Assembly (NCBI RefSeq): GCF_001571305.1
Contig: NZ_BCTN01000018.1
Span: 1-64,000, forward strand
Source: Erwinia persicina NBRC 102418
GTDB taxonomy: Bacteria > Pseudomonadota > Gammaproteobacteria > Enterobacterales > Enterobacteriaceae
Direction of reading: 5' to 3'
Length of the DNA stretch: 64,000 bases
Part shown: positions 32,783 to 41,747 of the stretch, one piece after another
Layout of the letters: every line of letters starts with the position of its first letter
Position numbering within the stretch: position 1 is the stretch's first letter
The notes under the pieces: model-generated
Seen by the model: only the letters and a program-made list of their open reading frames with translations
Told to the model about the DNA's origin: nothing
Database searches by the model: none
Made by a program: the position numbers and the translations under genes

Positions 32783-34057
32783 ATGAAAAAGCACGCTTTG
32801 CGTTTTTCCCTCGCCGCCCTGCTCAGTTCGCTCAGCCTGCTCGCTCAGGCCGCGCCCCATTACGTGCTGGAAAAAGTGGTGGAAGTCAGCCGTCATGGGG
32901 TGCGCCCCCCTACGGCAGACAACCGTAAAGAGATGGAAACCGGCAGTGGCCGCCCCTGGGCCACGTGGCTGACAGCTGACGGCCAGTTGACCGGCCACGG
33001 CTATACTGCAGCCTGGTTAAAAGGGCAATATGAGGGCAATGAATACCGCCGGGCCGGACTGATCGGGGCCGGTTGTCCCACTGAGAAGGATATTTTCGTC
33101 TGGGCCAGCCCGCTGCAGCGTACACGCGCTACCGCCGAAGCGCTGACGGACGGCGCGTTTCCCGGCTGCGGTCTGACCGTGCATTTCTCACCCGTGCATA
33201 ACGACCCGCTGTTTCAGAACGACAGCCCGGGCGACGTCACGCTGGATGCACAGAAGCAACGTGCAGGCGCGCTTAAAGCCCTGGGGGGAAGCCTCAGCGA
33301 GGCACAAAAACGGCTTCAGCCGGAAATTTCCCTGCTGAAAAAAGCTGTCTGCCTGCCAGACCTGCCCTGCCCGGTGTTTGATAAGACGTGGGAAATTAAA
33401 TTCGCCTCTGACGGGCGTATTATGATCACCGGCCTGGATACACTGGCCGCGATGGCCGAAACTCTGCGCCTGGAGTGGAGTGAGAATAAACCTCTCAGTC
33501 AGGTAGCGTTTGGTCATGCCTCCAGCGCCAGGGAGATGGGGAAACTGATGGCCATGCTGACGCCGAAATATGACGCCACCAACGATCAGCCCTACGTTGC
33601 GCAGCGCGGCGGCTCTCTGTTTATGGATCAGATTGCCAAAGCGCTCCAGCAGGGGGTTTCCCCTCAGGACAATGCGCCGCCGGATACCCGCTGGCTGCTG
33701 TACGTTGCCCATGACGTAAATATCGCCTATCTGCGTACCCTGCTGAACTTCAGCTGGCAGCAGGGGGACTATCCGCGCGGCACCGTTCAGCCTGCCGGAA
33801 GTCTGGTATTTGAACGCTGGCAGGATACAGACAGCGGTAAACGCTATATCCGCGTCGTGTTCCGCGGACAGAGCCTCAATCAGATACGCAATCTGACGCC
33901 ACTCGGTGAGCAGCATCCACTGCTGGCCACCGAGTGGCACTATGCCGGCTGTCAGAAAACGGAGGCAGGTACCCTTTGTCCGTACGACAGCGCCCTTCAG
34001 CGCTTGCGCCAGCACATCGACCCATCGCTACTGCGCCCGGTCAGCTATGCGCAGTAA
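32783..34057 (+). CDS. Periplasmic histidine acid phosphatase (AppA/Agp family)
   Basis: A 424-residue precursor. A Sec signal peptide of about 24 residues ends near AQA. The catalytic motif RHGVRPP lies at residues 37-43 and the HD proton-donor motif AHDVN at 309-313, so the enzyme should form a phosphohistidine intermediate. The family includes phytase AppA and glucose-1-phosphatase Agp; the HDVN variant does not settle which substrate. The ATG at 32783 with an AAGGATGATC ribosome site precedes the signal peptide; 19 upstream codons are rejected. E. coli has malZ in this general position. Confidence 0.9.
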   Translation: MKKHALRFSLAALLSSLSLLAQAAPHYVLEKVVEVSRHGVRPPTADNRKEMETGSGRPWATWLTADGQLTGHGYTAAWLKGQYEGNEYRRAGLIGAGCPTEKDIFVWASPLQRTRATAEALTDGAFPGCGLTVHFSPVHNDPLFQNDSPGDVTLDAQKQRAGALKALGGSLSEAQKRLQPEISLLKKAVCLPDLPCPVFDKTWEIKFASDGRIMITGLDTLAAMAETLRLEWSENKPLSQVAFGHASSAREMGKLMAMLTPKYDATNDQPYVAQRGGSLFMDQIAKALQQGVSPQDNAPPDTRWLLYVAHDVNIAYLRTLLNFSWQQGDYPRGTVQPAGSLVFERWQDTDSGKRYIRVVFRGQSLNQIRNLTPLGEQHPLLATEWHYAGCQKTEAGTLCPYDSALQRLRQHIDPSLLRPVSYAQ

Positions 34058-34080
34058 ATCATTCCCGCAGTGATGCTGCC

Positions 34081-34139
34081 CTGAGGCCGGGAAGATATTG
34101 CCGGTGCCGCTTCCCGCCTCAGCACGCGAAAGGCGTGCT
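34081..34139. terminator. Two tandem hairpins between convergent genes
   Basis: A long stem (CTGAGGCCGGGAAG with CTTCCCGCCTCAG, one bulged base) is followed directly by AGCACGC/GCGTGCT. They separate the phosphatase gene from the convergent regulator. Neither has a good T tract. Confidence 0.45.
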
Positions 34140-34146
34140 CTGCTGG

Positions 34147-34812
34147 TCAGGCTCCTGTAACAGCCTGTACCCGATACGCACAGCGGCGGGCCTGGCTGAG
34201 GATGTGCTCCACGCGAACCACCTCAGCCTCCAGGACTTCACTGAAAATGGCCTGCTCAGCGCGACAGAACCCCTGACAGCTGGCTGCGGCCGCGCAAATC
34301 GGGCAGTGGTTTTCAATCAGCAGCAGGCTGCCATCTTCCTGCACCGCGTATTCCGCCATATACCCCTCTGCAGAACGTATCTCTGCCAGACGCGCCACCC
34401 GCGCCGTCAGGTCTGAAAGGGCTGACAGCTCCTGGCGATAGAACTCACGGGTTTTCTCCTCGCGTCTGGCAATCAGCATGTCAATCGCCTGTTCACCGAA
34501 GGATTCACGCACCACATCCAGCAGTTGTACCGTGAGTTCAGGATGGGTATCCGGAAATTGTTTCTGCCCCTCCGGAGTAAGCTGCCAGAACTGGGAGGGA
34601 CGCCCGACGCCTCGCGCCTGCGAAAATGCGGCCACCAGCCCTTCCGTTGCCAGCTTATTGAACTGCTGACGTGCCGCTTCAGCGGTCATGCCCAGCACGT
34701 TTCCCGCCTCAGAAGCCTGCTGCGGTCCACGCGTTTTCAGCAAATGAAGCAGTCTCTGTGATGTCGATAAATGCTCTTTAGCCTCGGCAGGCCAGGGATG
34801 TGTTGACAACAT
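34147..34812 (-). CDS. ArsR/SufR-like winged-helix regulator with C-terminal cysteine cluster
   Basis: A 221-residue predicted regulator of the COG2345/SufR type. A winged helix-turn-helix spans about residues 15-82 (SEAGNVLGMTAEAARQQFNKL is the helix-turn-helix). The C-terminal part holds Cys170, Cys173, Cys179, Cys183 and Cys211, a pattern like that by which SufR-type repressors hold an Fe-S cluster. It is divergent from an MFS exporter, with an inverted repeat between them. Ligand and targets are inferred; a thiol or metal sensor is also possible. Confidence 0.8.
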   Translation of the reverse strand: MLSTHPWPAEAKEHLSTSQRLLHLLKTRGPQQASEAGNVLGMTAEAARQQFNKLATEGLVAAFSQARGVGRPSQFWQLTPEGQKQFPDTHPELTVQLLDVVRESFGEQAIDMLIARREEKTREFYRQELSALSDLTARVARLAEIRSAEGYMAEYAVQEDGSLLLIENHCPICAAAASCQGFCRAEQAIFSEVLEAEVVRVEHILSQARRCAYRVQAVTGA

Positions 34813-34832
34813 TTTTCTGCCTCAAATAATAT

Positions 34833-34850
34833 AACAAGCGTTTTCTTGTT
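34833..34850. promoter_or_regulatory. Inverted repeat, candidate operator of the SufR-like regulator
   Basis: AACAAG-CGTTTT-CTTGTT is a perfect 6-bp inverted repeat, extendable to ATAACAAG/CTTGTTTT with one mismatch. It sits in the 110-bp divergent gap, 21 nt upstream of the regulator start, the place expected for autoregulation and control of the transporter. Confidence 0.5.
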
Positions 34851-34922
34851 TTATTAATTTAACTCAGGGCATGAAAGCAGGCAACCCTGAGTGACTCACT
34901 ATCGTCGTTTAAGGACGCCATT

Positions 34923-36323
34923 ATGTCATCTCATGAAGGAAACTGGGGGGATCTTCTTTCCGGTAAGAATGCCCTGCGCTCTGTCGCGCTATCTGGTGGC
35001 GTGGCACTTCACGCTATTAATATTTACATCGCGACCACCGTGCTGCCTTCCGTCGTTAAAGAGATCGGCGGACTCACTCTGTACGCCTGGAATACCACGC
35101 TGTTTGTGGTTGCCTCAATTATCGGTTCGGCGCTGACCAGCCGGACGTTAAGTCGCGCCGGGTCACGAGGGACTTACGCTCTCTCCATTCTGCTGTTTGT
35201 TGCCGGTTCTCTGCTGTGCGCGCTGGCCCCCAATATGCTGACAATGTTAGTGGGGCGCTCCATTCAGGGCCTTGGCGGTGGTTTCATGTTTGCCCTGGGC
35301 TACAGCATGATTTACGAGGTCTTTGAAAGAGCGCTGTGGCCGCGTGCCTTTGCCCTGATCTCGGGGATGTGGGGGGTGGCCACGCTGATCGGCCCGGCGA
35401 TTGGGGGCATCTTTGCCGATATAGATGCATGGCGGCTGGCCTTTGTTTTCCTGCTCCCCATGACAGCGATCTACGCCTGGGTGGTATGGCGGGCTTTGCC
35501 TGCGGAGAGTCGTCAACGCAGGCCAGCCGGCCGCCTGCCACTGATACAGCTGTTGCTGCTCACCGGCGCAGTCCTGGCCATCAGTATCGGCAGTACGAAA
35601 TCACAACTGAGTGCCAACCTCACAGGGGTGGCCCTGGCCATGCTGATGATAGCGCTGTTAATCCGCCAGGAATGGGTGAGTGAGGCCTGCCTGCTGCCAC
35701 GTAATGCACTGCGCCTGCGTTCCCCGCTGCTGAGTCTTTATCTCACCATCGGCCTGCTGGTGGTGGGCATGACCAGCGAAACCTTTGTTCCCTATTTCCT
35801 GCAGAACCTCCATGGTCAGACCCCGCTGATATCCGGCTATCTGGCCGCGCTGATGGCGGCAGGCTGGACGCTGGCGGAAATCTGGAGCTCAGGCTGGCGA
35901 GCGAAAAAAGTGTCGCGGGCTATCGTCGCCGGCCCCCTGCTTGTGCTGGCCGGGATGGTAATACTGGCTTTCTTCTTTCCGTTACAAAGCGACTCGGGTC
36001 GTATGCTGGTGGTGATCATTTCACTGGGGTTGTTGCTGGTGGGTTTTGGCATTGGTCTGGGCTGGCCCCATCTGCTGACGCGCGTGCTGGATGTCACCCC
36101 CCGTGACGAGCAGGATGCCGCTGCCGCCTCAATTTCCACAGTACAACTTTTTGCTACCGCGTTAGGTGCGGCACTGGCAGGGATGCTGGCCAACCTGGGA
36201 GGATTGAATGTACCCGGCGGCGTGGAAGGTGCCAGCAGTGCAGCAAGGATGGTGTTTAGCGTGCTTGCTGTCGCGCCGCTGCTGGCGTTCTTCAGTGCCA
36301 GACGGGCAGCGTTGTCTCAATAA
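34923..36323 (+). CDS. MFS transporter, probable drug or metabolite exporter
   Basis: A 466-residue major facilitator protein with about 12 to 14 hydrophobic segments. The N-terminus fits the DHA2 (EmrB/QacA-like) pattern: IYIATTVLPSVVKEIGG is helix 1, and GRSIQGLGGGFMFALGYSMIYE resembles motif B/C of exporters. Substrate unknown. It is divergent from the SufR-like regulator, which probably controls it, and convergent with proY. Confidence 0.85.
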   Translation: MSSHEGNWGDLLSGKNALRSVALSGGVALHAINIYIATTVLPSVVKEIGGLTLYAWNTTLFVVASIIGSALTSRTLSRAGSRGTYALSILLFVAGSLLCALAPNMLTMLVGRSIQGLGGGFMFALGYSMIYEVFERALWPRAFALISGMWGVATLIGPAIGGIFADIDAWRLAFVFLLPMTAIYAWVVWRALPAESRQRRPAGRLPLIQLLLLTGAVLAISIGSTKSQLSANLTGVALAMLMIALLIRQEWVSEACLLPRNALRLRSPLLSLYLTIGLLVVGMTSETFVPYFLQNLHGQTPLISGYLAALMAAGWTLAEIWSSGWRAKKVSRAIVAGPLLVLAGMVILAFFFPLQSDSGRMLVVIISLGLLLVGFGIGLGWPHLLTRVLDVTPRDEQDAAAASISTVQLFATALGAALAGMLANLGGLNVPGGVEGASSAARMVFSVLAVAPLLAFFSARRAALSQ

Positions 36324-36336
36324 GTAAGAAGGATAA

Positions 36337-36361
36337 TGCTGGTCAGTTAAGCTGACCAGCA
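36337..36361. terminator. Hairpin between convergent MFS gene and proY
   Basis: A perfect 10-bp stem (TGCTGGTCAG/CTGACCAGCA) with a TTAAG loop lies between the two stop codons and could serve both strands. The minus side continues TTATCCTTCTTA. Confidence 0.65.
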
Positions 36362-36369
36362 CTGAGGGC

Positions 36370-37722
36370 TTATCGATTTTTGCGTTTCACCCACTGCCAG
36401 CTTATCAGCAACAGCAGGATCCAGCCCATCCCAACATAGAGCGATATGCGGGTGTCCGGAAAATAGCCGATCAGCCCAATCACAAACATCAGGAACAGGA
36501 TGCCAACCATCGCGGTCGCCGATCCCCCCGGCAGCGCAAACTTCAGTGCGTTCTTTTGCTCAGGGGTCAGCGTGCGACGGAAGGCAATCTGAGAGAAGAG
36601 GATCATAATCCACACCCAGACGGTGGCAAAGGTTGCCAGCGAGGCAATAACCAGGAATACTTTTTTTGGCATCAGGTAGTTCAGGTATACCGCCACCAGC
36701 ATCGCCATCATCATGGCCAGCACCGTCACCCAGGGAATACCCCGACGTGATACGCTGGCAAACACCTTCGGCGCATGCCCCTGCTCAGCCATACCATGAA
36801 GCATTCGCCCCACGCCAAATACATCGCTATTAATCGCTGACAGTGAAGCGGTGATGACCACAAAGTTCAGTATGGCTGCCGCTGCCGCAATGCCCAAATG
36901 CTGGAACGTGAGCACAAACGGACTGCCATTGGTTCCCACCTGATTCCATGGATAAATCGACATAATCACAAACAGCGTGCCGACATAAAAAATCAGAATT
37001 CGCAGCGGGACGGTATTTATCGCCTGGGGAATGGATACCTGAGGGTCTTTTGCTTCACCTGCTGTAATACCAATAATTTCAATGCCGCCGAAGGCAAACA
37101 TCACCACCTGCAGCGACAGCACCACGCCAATCCAGCCGTTAGGAACAAAGCCACCATGCGTCCACAGATTGCTGATCCCGGTGGCCTGGCCACCGTTGCC
37201 GATGCCCCAGAAAATGATGCCAAAACCGGCGACGATCATCACCATGATAGTGGCGACTTTGAACAGCGACAGCCAGAACTCGACTTCCCCAAACACTTTC
37301 ACTGTGGCGAGATTCAGCGCGCCGATAATCAGCACGACGCTCAGTACCCAGATCCAGTGCGCCACATCCGGAAACCACACGCCCATGTAAATACCAAAGG
37401 CAGTCACATCGGCAATCGCGACAATAAGAATTTCAAAACAATAGGTCCAGCCAGTGATATAGCCAGAGAGAGGACCAAGGTAGTCACGTGCATAACGGGA
37501 AAAGGAGCTGGCCTGCGGGTTGTTCACTGACATCTCGCCCAGCGCACGCATAATAATATAGGCGGCGGCCCCGCCAATAAGGTAGGCGATCAAAACGCCT
37601 GGGCCAGCCATTCTGATGGCATCAGCCGAGCCGTAAAATAACCCAGTGCCAATGGCAGAACCCAGAGCCATAAAACGAATATGGCGGGTGCTCAGTCCTT
37701 TTTTGAGTGTTGTACTTGTCAT
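36370..37722 (-). CDS. proY: ProY, amino acid permease (cryptic proline transporter type)
   Basis: A 450-residue APC-superfamily permease (E. coli ProY 457) with 12 predicted helices. The N-terminal [20 protein letters not shown] segment with the conserved G-rich helix 1, and [15 protein letters not shown] between helices 6 and 7, are family signatures. Proline transport is assigned by similarity and by location behind brnQ, as in E. coli. It starts 53 nt after brnQ; a hairpin lies in that gap. Confidence 0.92.
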   Translation of the reverse strand: MTSTTLKKGLSTRHIRFMALGSAIGTGLFYGSADAIRMAGPGVLIAYLIGGAAAYIIMRALGEMSVNNPQASSFSRYARDYLGPLSGYITGWTYCFEILIVAIADVTAFGIYMGVWFPDVAHWIWVLSVVLIIGALNLATVKVFGEVEFWLSLFKVATIMVMIVAGFGIIFWGIGNGGQATGISNLWTHGGFVPNGWIGVVLSLQVVMFAFGGIEIIGITAGEAKDPQVSIPQAINTVPLRILIFYVGTLFVIMSIYPWNQVGTNGSPFVLTFQHLGIAAAAAILNFVVITASLSAINSDVFGVGRMLHGMAEQGHAPKVFASVSRRGIPWVTVLAMMMAMLVAVYLNYLMPKKVFLVIASLATFATVWVWIMILFSQIAFRRTLTPEQKNALKFALPGGSATAMVGILFLMFVIGLIGYFPDTRISLYVGMGWILLLLISWQWVKRKNR

Positions 37723-37737
37723 ATTTCCACCTGTCGG

Positions 37738-37763
37738 CCCCTTACCGGCAAGAAGGTAAGGGG
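37738..37763 (-). other. Intercistronic hairpin between brnQ and proY
   Basis: CCCCTTACC and GGTAAGGGG form a perfect 9-bp stem with an 8-nt loop, ending just upstream of the proY ribosome site (ACAGGTGGA). No T tract follows. It could modulate proY expression or protect brnQ mRNA. Confidence 0.5.
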
Positions 37764-37775
37764 GATTTTACAACG

Positions 37776-39098
37776 CTATTGCTGATGCGCAGTAACCGAC
37801 TGGCGGCCTGAAACGCGATCGTACACGGCCGCCAATACCAGCATCACCAGAGAAGGCGGCAACCATGCCAGCCCCTGATCGGCTAAGGGCAGATTTTGGG
37901 TAATTGCTGGCAGCATTGCCTTAAAGTTGGTGCTTTTTATTGCATCGACAATGCCAAATACCAGACTGACCAGCATGACCGGAGCAATAATTATCGTGCT
38001 TTTCTTCCACCATTTCAGGGTAAAACTCAACAGTACCAGCACGATACAAGGCGGGTAAATCGCAGTTAACACTGGAATTGAGATCTGAATCAGATGGCTG
38101 AGACCAAGATTTGACACCACCATGGAGAACAGCCCCAGAATAAACACCAACTGACGGTAGGTTAGAGGCAATAACTGCTCAAAAAACTCCGCACAGGCAC
38201 AGGTCAGCCCCACCGCCGTCACCATACAGGCTACAAAAATCAGCGCAGCAAGGAACAGGCTGCCCATGTTGCCAAACGTATGTTGAACATAGGCATGGAG
38301 AATGGCCGCACCATTCGCATCCTGGGCAACGATAGAGGCACTGTCAGAGCCGAGTTTAAACAGTGCAAGGTAGACCAGCGTCAGGCCCACCCCGGCAATC
38401 AGTCCGGCGATAACGGTGTAACGCGTCAGCAGTTTCGCATCGCTGATCCCACGTGAGCGGGCAGCGTTCACAATCACGATCCCAAACACCAGCGCCCCGA
38501 GAGTATCCATGGTCAGATAACCGTTCACAAAGCCGCTGGAAAAGGCCGCTCGCTGGTAATCCACCGTGGCAGGTGAAAGGCCCCCTGCTGGCCACAGCAG
38601 CGCTGCTACGCCCAGTACGGTCAGGGCAAAAATTTTCAGCGGGGCCAGTACGTGGCCAACGGTATCCAGCAGTTTGCCCGGATAGAGGGAAATACCAATG
38701 ACCAGAGCGAAGTAAACCATGCTGTAAATGGCCAGTGGCCATTCGCCATCGCCCGACAGCGGTGCAATCCCCACTTCAAACGACACGGTCGCCGTGCGTG
38801 GCGTTGCAAACAGAGGTCCGACGGCCAGATAGCACACTGTAGCCAGCACCACGCCAGCGGCTTTTCCGATCGGTAAGCTGAGGGCATCAATACCGCCGCC
38901 GACGCGCGCCAGCGCAATGACGGTCATCACCGGCAGACCCACGGCCGTGATTAAAAAGCCAAGCGCGGCGATCCAGACGTGCTCGCCGGACTGAATGCCC
39001 ACCATCGGTGGGAAGATGATGTTCCCGGCCCCCACAAACAGGGCAAACGTCATAAAGCCCAGTGCCAGAATATCTTTGGAAGTTAAACGATGTGTCAT
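37776..39098 (-). CDS. brnQ: BrnQ, branched-chain amino acid carrier
   Basis: A 440-residue LIV-II type transporter (E. coli 439) that imports Leu, Ile and Val with a cation. [18 protein letters not shown] at the N-terminus is the family signature; about 12 helices are visible. First gene of brnQ-proY. Confidence 0.96.
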   Translation of the reverse strand: MTHRLTSKDILALGFMTFALFVGAGNIIFPPMVGIQSGEHVWIAALGFLITAVGLPVMTVIALARVGGGIDALSLPIGKAAGVVLATVCYLAVGPLFATPRTATVSFEVGIAPLSGDGEWPLAIYSMVYFALVIGISLYPGKLLDTVGHVLAPLKIFALTVLGVAALLWPAGGLSPATVDYQRAAFSSGFVNGYLTMDTLGALVFGIVIVNAARSRGISDAKLLTRYTVIAGLIAGVGLTLVYLALFKLGSDSASIVAQDANGAAILHAYVQHTFGNMGSLFLAALIFVACMVTAVGLTCACAEFFEQLLPLTYRQLVFILGLFSMVVSNLGLSHLIQISIPVLTAIYPPCIVLVLLSFTLKWWKKSTIIIAPVMLVSLVFGIVDAIKSTNFKAMLPAITQNLPLADQGLAWLPPSLVMLVLAAVYDRVSGRQSVTAHQQ

Positions 39099-39470
39099 AA
39101 GAAATCGTGTTGCCCGTGATGGTGTGAAAAATCGTGTTATCAGGCTTTTTTATAAAGACCTGTGCCCCTGATGGCTCTAAATACGTGGTCTGATGCAACC
39201 TATGCAGTGGAAATCACTTACATTAGGATTATCAACAGCGAATGTGAGCTGATTATTTTCTGTATGCAGAGGGATGACGAAAAAACGGGGGTAAGTAGAA
39301 CGTTTATAGCGGCGAAAGGCAATACGGGATCGGAAAAGCAGGATGATATAGTGCAAAAAACTGCATAACCAGTGCATATATTTAGTTATAAGAAAAAATG
39401 CGTTACATGATTTGTATTTTTTTTGCCCGGCTCGGCGTTAATTTCTGCACTATATGTACTGCTGATGCAC
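39099..39470. other. AT-rich gap without a supported gene
   Basis: The stretch between brnQ and the MetE-like gene's terminator holds no recognisable gene; a 68-codon frame at 39162-39368 has no ribosome site or known motif. Short TGCA-containing repeats are seen: TGCACTATAT occurs in both orientations at about 39350 and 39446, and TGCATAACCAGTGCA forms a palindrome at about 39363-39377. brnQ's promoter must lie here. Confidence 0.5.
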
Positions 39471-39473
39471 AAA

Positions 39474-39493
39474 GGGCGCGCAAACTCGCGCCC
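39474..39493 (-). terminator. Terminator of the MetE-like gene
   Basis: GGGCGCG/CGCGCCC with a CAAACT loop, followed on the minus strand by TTTGTG. It lies 21 nt past the stop codon. Confidence 0.65.
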
Positions 39494-39514
39494 CGTACAC
39501 AGAATGATGCTGAC

Positions 39515-40615
39515 CTACCAGACGCGGCTGGCGGCCTCCACGACCAGACGTACTTTTGCCCACTGCTGTTCTTCGGTCAGGCTGTTGCCCTCTTCGGTGG
39601 AGGCAAACCCACACTGCGGGCTGAGGCAGAGTTGATCCAGGCTGACAAAGCGAGCGGCTTCATGCAGACGTTTTTCTACTGTTTCCACCGCTTCCAGTTC
39701 ACCGGTCTTGGTCGTCACCAGGCCCAGCACCACCTGCTGTTTGCCTGGCTTGATAAAGCGCAGTGGCTCGAAGCCGCCTGAACGTTCGTTATCATACTCC
39801 AGGAAGAAGGCATCAATGTTGACTCCGCCAAACAGAATTTCTGCCACCGGTTCATAGCCACCTTCAGAAATCCAGGTGGAACGGAAGTTACCGCGACAGA
39901 CATGCAAACCGATCACCAGGTCGTCCGGCTTACCTTCAATCGCCTTATTCAGCACGCGGGCATAAGTGCGCGCCAGCGCTTCCGGATCGTCACCGCGCTC
40001 ACGGATCTGCTGTTTCTGATCGTCAGAACAGAGATAGGCCCAGACCGTATCGTCCAGCTGCAGATAGCGACATCCGGCCTTATAAAAAGCATTAATCGCA
40101 TCACGATAAGTCCGGGCAAGATCGTCAAAATAGACATCAAGATCAGGGTAAACATCAGCATCAATGACTTTACGCCCACCGCGAAAATGCAGCACGCTGG
40201 GGCTTGGGATGGTCATTTTGGCGACAGCATCACCGCTGATGCTTTGCAGGAAGCGGAAATCATTCAGCATCGGATGGTCGCTGAAGCCAAGCTTACCGGT
40301 CACTTTCACGCCGCGCGCTTTGGTCTGTACGCCGTTAAACTGAATGCCCTGTTCAGCCTCATAGCGCTCCACCCCATCCAGTCCGTCAAAGAAGTCGAAG
40401 TGCCACCAGGCGCGACGGAACTCGCCATCGGTCACCACCTGCAAGCCACTTTCACGCTGGCGAGCCACAACCTGACGGATCGCATCATCTTCCACCCGGC
40501 GCAGCGCAGCGGCATCGATCTCACCGGTTTCGAACTGCTTACGGGCCTGTTTAATTTCAGCGGGACGAAGGTAGCTGCCCACCACTTCGGCACGGTATGG
40601 GGTGAATGTTGTCAT
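39515..40615 (-). CDS. MetE C-terminal-like (cobalamin-independent) methyltransferase
   Basis: A 366-residue protein equivalent to the catalytic C-terminal barrel of MetE, similar to Bacillus YxjG/YxjH. The zinc site is complete: His238 and Cys240 in GLHVCRGNF, Glu273 in FFLEYD and Cys335 in SPQCGFAS. It lacks MetE's N-terminal domain, so its methyl donor may not be folyl-triglutamate. Homocysteine is the probable acceptor. The ATG at 40613-40615 has an AGGAGG ribosome site. Three tandem met boxes upstream support a methionine-pathway role. Confidence 0.9.
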   Translation of the reverse strand: MTTFTPYRAEVVGSYLRPAEIKQARKQFETGEIDAAALRRVEDDAIRQVVARQRESGLQVVTDGEFRRAWWHFDFFDGLDGVERYEAEQGIQFNGVQTKARGVKVTGKLGFSDHPMLNDFRFLQSISGDAVAKMTIPSPSVLHFRGGRKVIDADVYPDLDVYFDDLARTYRDAINAFYKAGCRYLQLDDTVWAYLCSDDQKQQIRERGDDPEALARTYARVLNKAIEGKPDDLVIGLHVCRGNFRSTWISEGGYEPVAEILFGGVNIDAFFLEYDNERSGGFEPLRFIKPGKQQVVLGLVTTKTGELEAVETVEKRLHEAARFVSLDQLCLSPQCGFASTEEGNSLTEEQQWAKVRLVVEAASRVW

Positions 40616-40684
40616 GATGAAAGCCTCCTGGCCTGCGCGTGGCCGCATAATTTAGTGACGAAATAGTTACCGTAGGTTATCCAT

Positions 40685-40708
40685 AGACTTCCGGACGTCT
40701 ACATGTCT
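40685..40708 (-). promoter_or_regulatory. MetJ operator: three tandem met boxes
   Basis: Three contiguous 8-mers match the MetJ box AGACGTCT: AGACTTCC (40685-40692, 6 of 8), GGACGTCT (40693-40700, 7 of 8) and ACATGTCT (40701-40708, 6 of 8), read on the plus strand. MetJ binds co-operatively to tandem boxes of this length with AdoMet. The operator lies 70 to 93 nt upstream of the methyltransferase gene. Binding is inferred. Confidence 0.75.
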
Positions 40709-40804
40709 GTCACTAAGAGTGTCATGAGAATCTTTCAGGGGCAAACGAGGAAATTTCACCGTACATGAATAAAATTCAACTTTGCTTATTGTCGCCGCTT
40801 GCTG

Positions 40805-41728
40805 TCACGGCGCTAACATCGCGCGGGCGCGCTGCATTTGCTGCTCCGACAGCGGCAGATAGCCCGCCTGACTGACCAGCGCCTGCCCCTGCGGCGAGAG
40901 CGCTAAACGCAGAAATGCGGCGGTGAGGGGCTCCAGCGGTTTATCCGGGGCTTTATTGACGTAAATATAGAGGGGACGGGCATAGGGATAGCGTCCGCTG
41001 CGGATATTGTCGATGCTGGGCGCAATCCAGTCGTTGCCCTCTCGCGCCACCGGCACGGTTTTTACCCCGCTGATATGAAACCCGGCGCTGGCATAACCAA
41101 TTCCGTTCAGCGTTCCTGCTACCGCCTGCACGACGGCTGCCGATCCGGGATACTCGCCGACATCGTGGCGAAAATCGCCGTTACACAGCGCCTGCTGTTT
41201 GAAAAACCCCCAGGTTCCGGAGGCCGAGTTACGGCCAAAGCGCTGCAGGCCCCGTGTCGCCCAGCCGGGCTGAGTAAGCTGTAAATCCCCCCAGGTTCGG
41301 GGCACCGACAGGCCACCACAGCGGCGGGTAACAGAAAAAATGGCATCCAGCTGCTGTGCATTCAGACCGGTAAGCGGATTGTCCTGATTGACCACCACCA
41401 CCAGCGCATCCATTGCCACCGGAACGGCCAGTGGGGGATAGCCGTAGTTATCCTCAAACAGCTGACGCTCGGTGGCCTGCATCGGTCGGCTCATCGCCCC
41501 AAGCTGGGCGGCCCCGGCCGCCAGTGCGGTCGGAGCTGTTGATGAACCCGCCGCCTGGATCTGAACGTTTACCCCAGGGTACTGCCGGTTAAAGCTATCC
41601 CCCCACAAGGCCATCAGGTTACCCAGCGTGTCAGAGCCGACGCTGGTCAGATTGCCTGCCAGCATTCCCTCTTTCGCCGTCGCCGGTGACATCACCAGCA
41701 CCAGCGCCAGCGCGATTAACGTTTTCAT
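40805..41728 (-). CDS. PstS-like periplasmic phosphate-binding protein
   Basis: A 307-residue precursor with a Sec signal (MKTLIALALVLVMSPATAKEG). The PBP-like fold is seen in GNLTSVGSDTLGNLM, GSSTAPTALAAGAAQLG and the RNSASGTWGFF motif, which match phosphate-binding proteins. It is not followed by pstCAB. It lies 19 nt after phoR on the same strand, so it is probably co-transcribed with phoBR under Pho control. The ATG at 41726-41728 is chosen because it starts the signal peptide. Confidence 0.9.
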   Translation of the reverse strand: MKTLIALALVLVMSPATAKEGMLAGNLTSVGSDTLGNLMALWGDSFNRQYPGVNVQIQAAGSSTAPTALAAGAAQLGAMSRPMQATERQLFEDNYGYPPLAVPVAMDALVVVVNQDNPLTGLNAQQLDAIFSVTRRCGGLSVPRTWGDLQLTQPGWATRGLQRFGRNSASGTWGFFKQQALCNGDFRHDVGEYPGSAAVVQAVAGTLNGIGYASAGFHISGVKTVPVAREGNDWIAPSIDNIRSGRYPYARPLYIYVNKAPDKPLEPLTAAFLRLALSPQGQALVSQAGYLPLSEQQMQRARAMLAP

Positions 41729-41747
41729 TGCATGGGTTCCGTAAGAC

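Noticed and set aside
33188-34015. 275-codon minus-strand frame opposite the acid phosphatase gene
   Set aside because: Antisense to a gene with an intact signal peptide and active site.
39162-39368. 68-codon frame between brnQ and the MetE-like gene
   Set aside because: No ribosome site, no motif and AT-rich composition; more likely chance.
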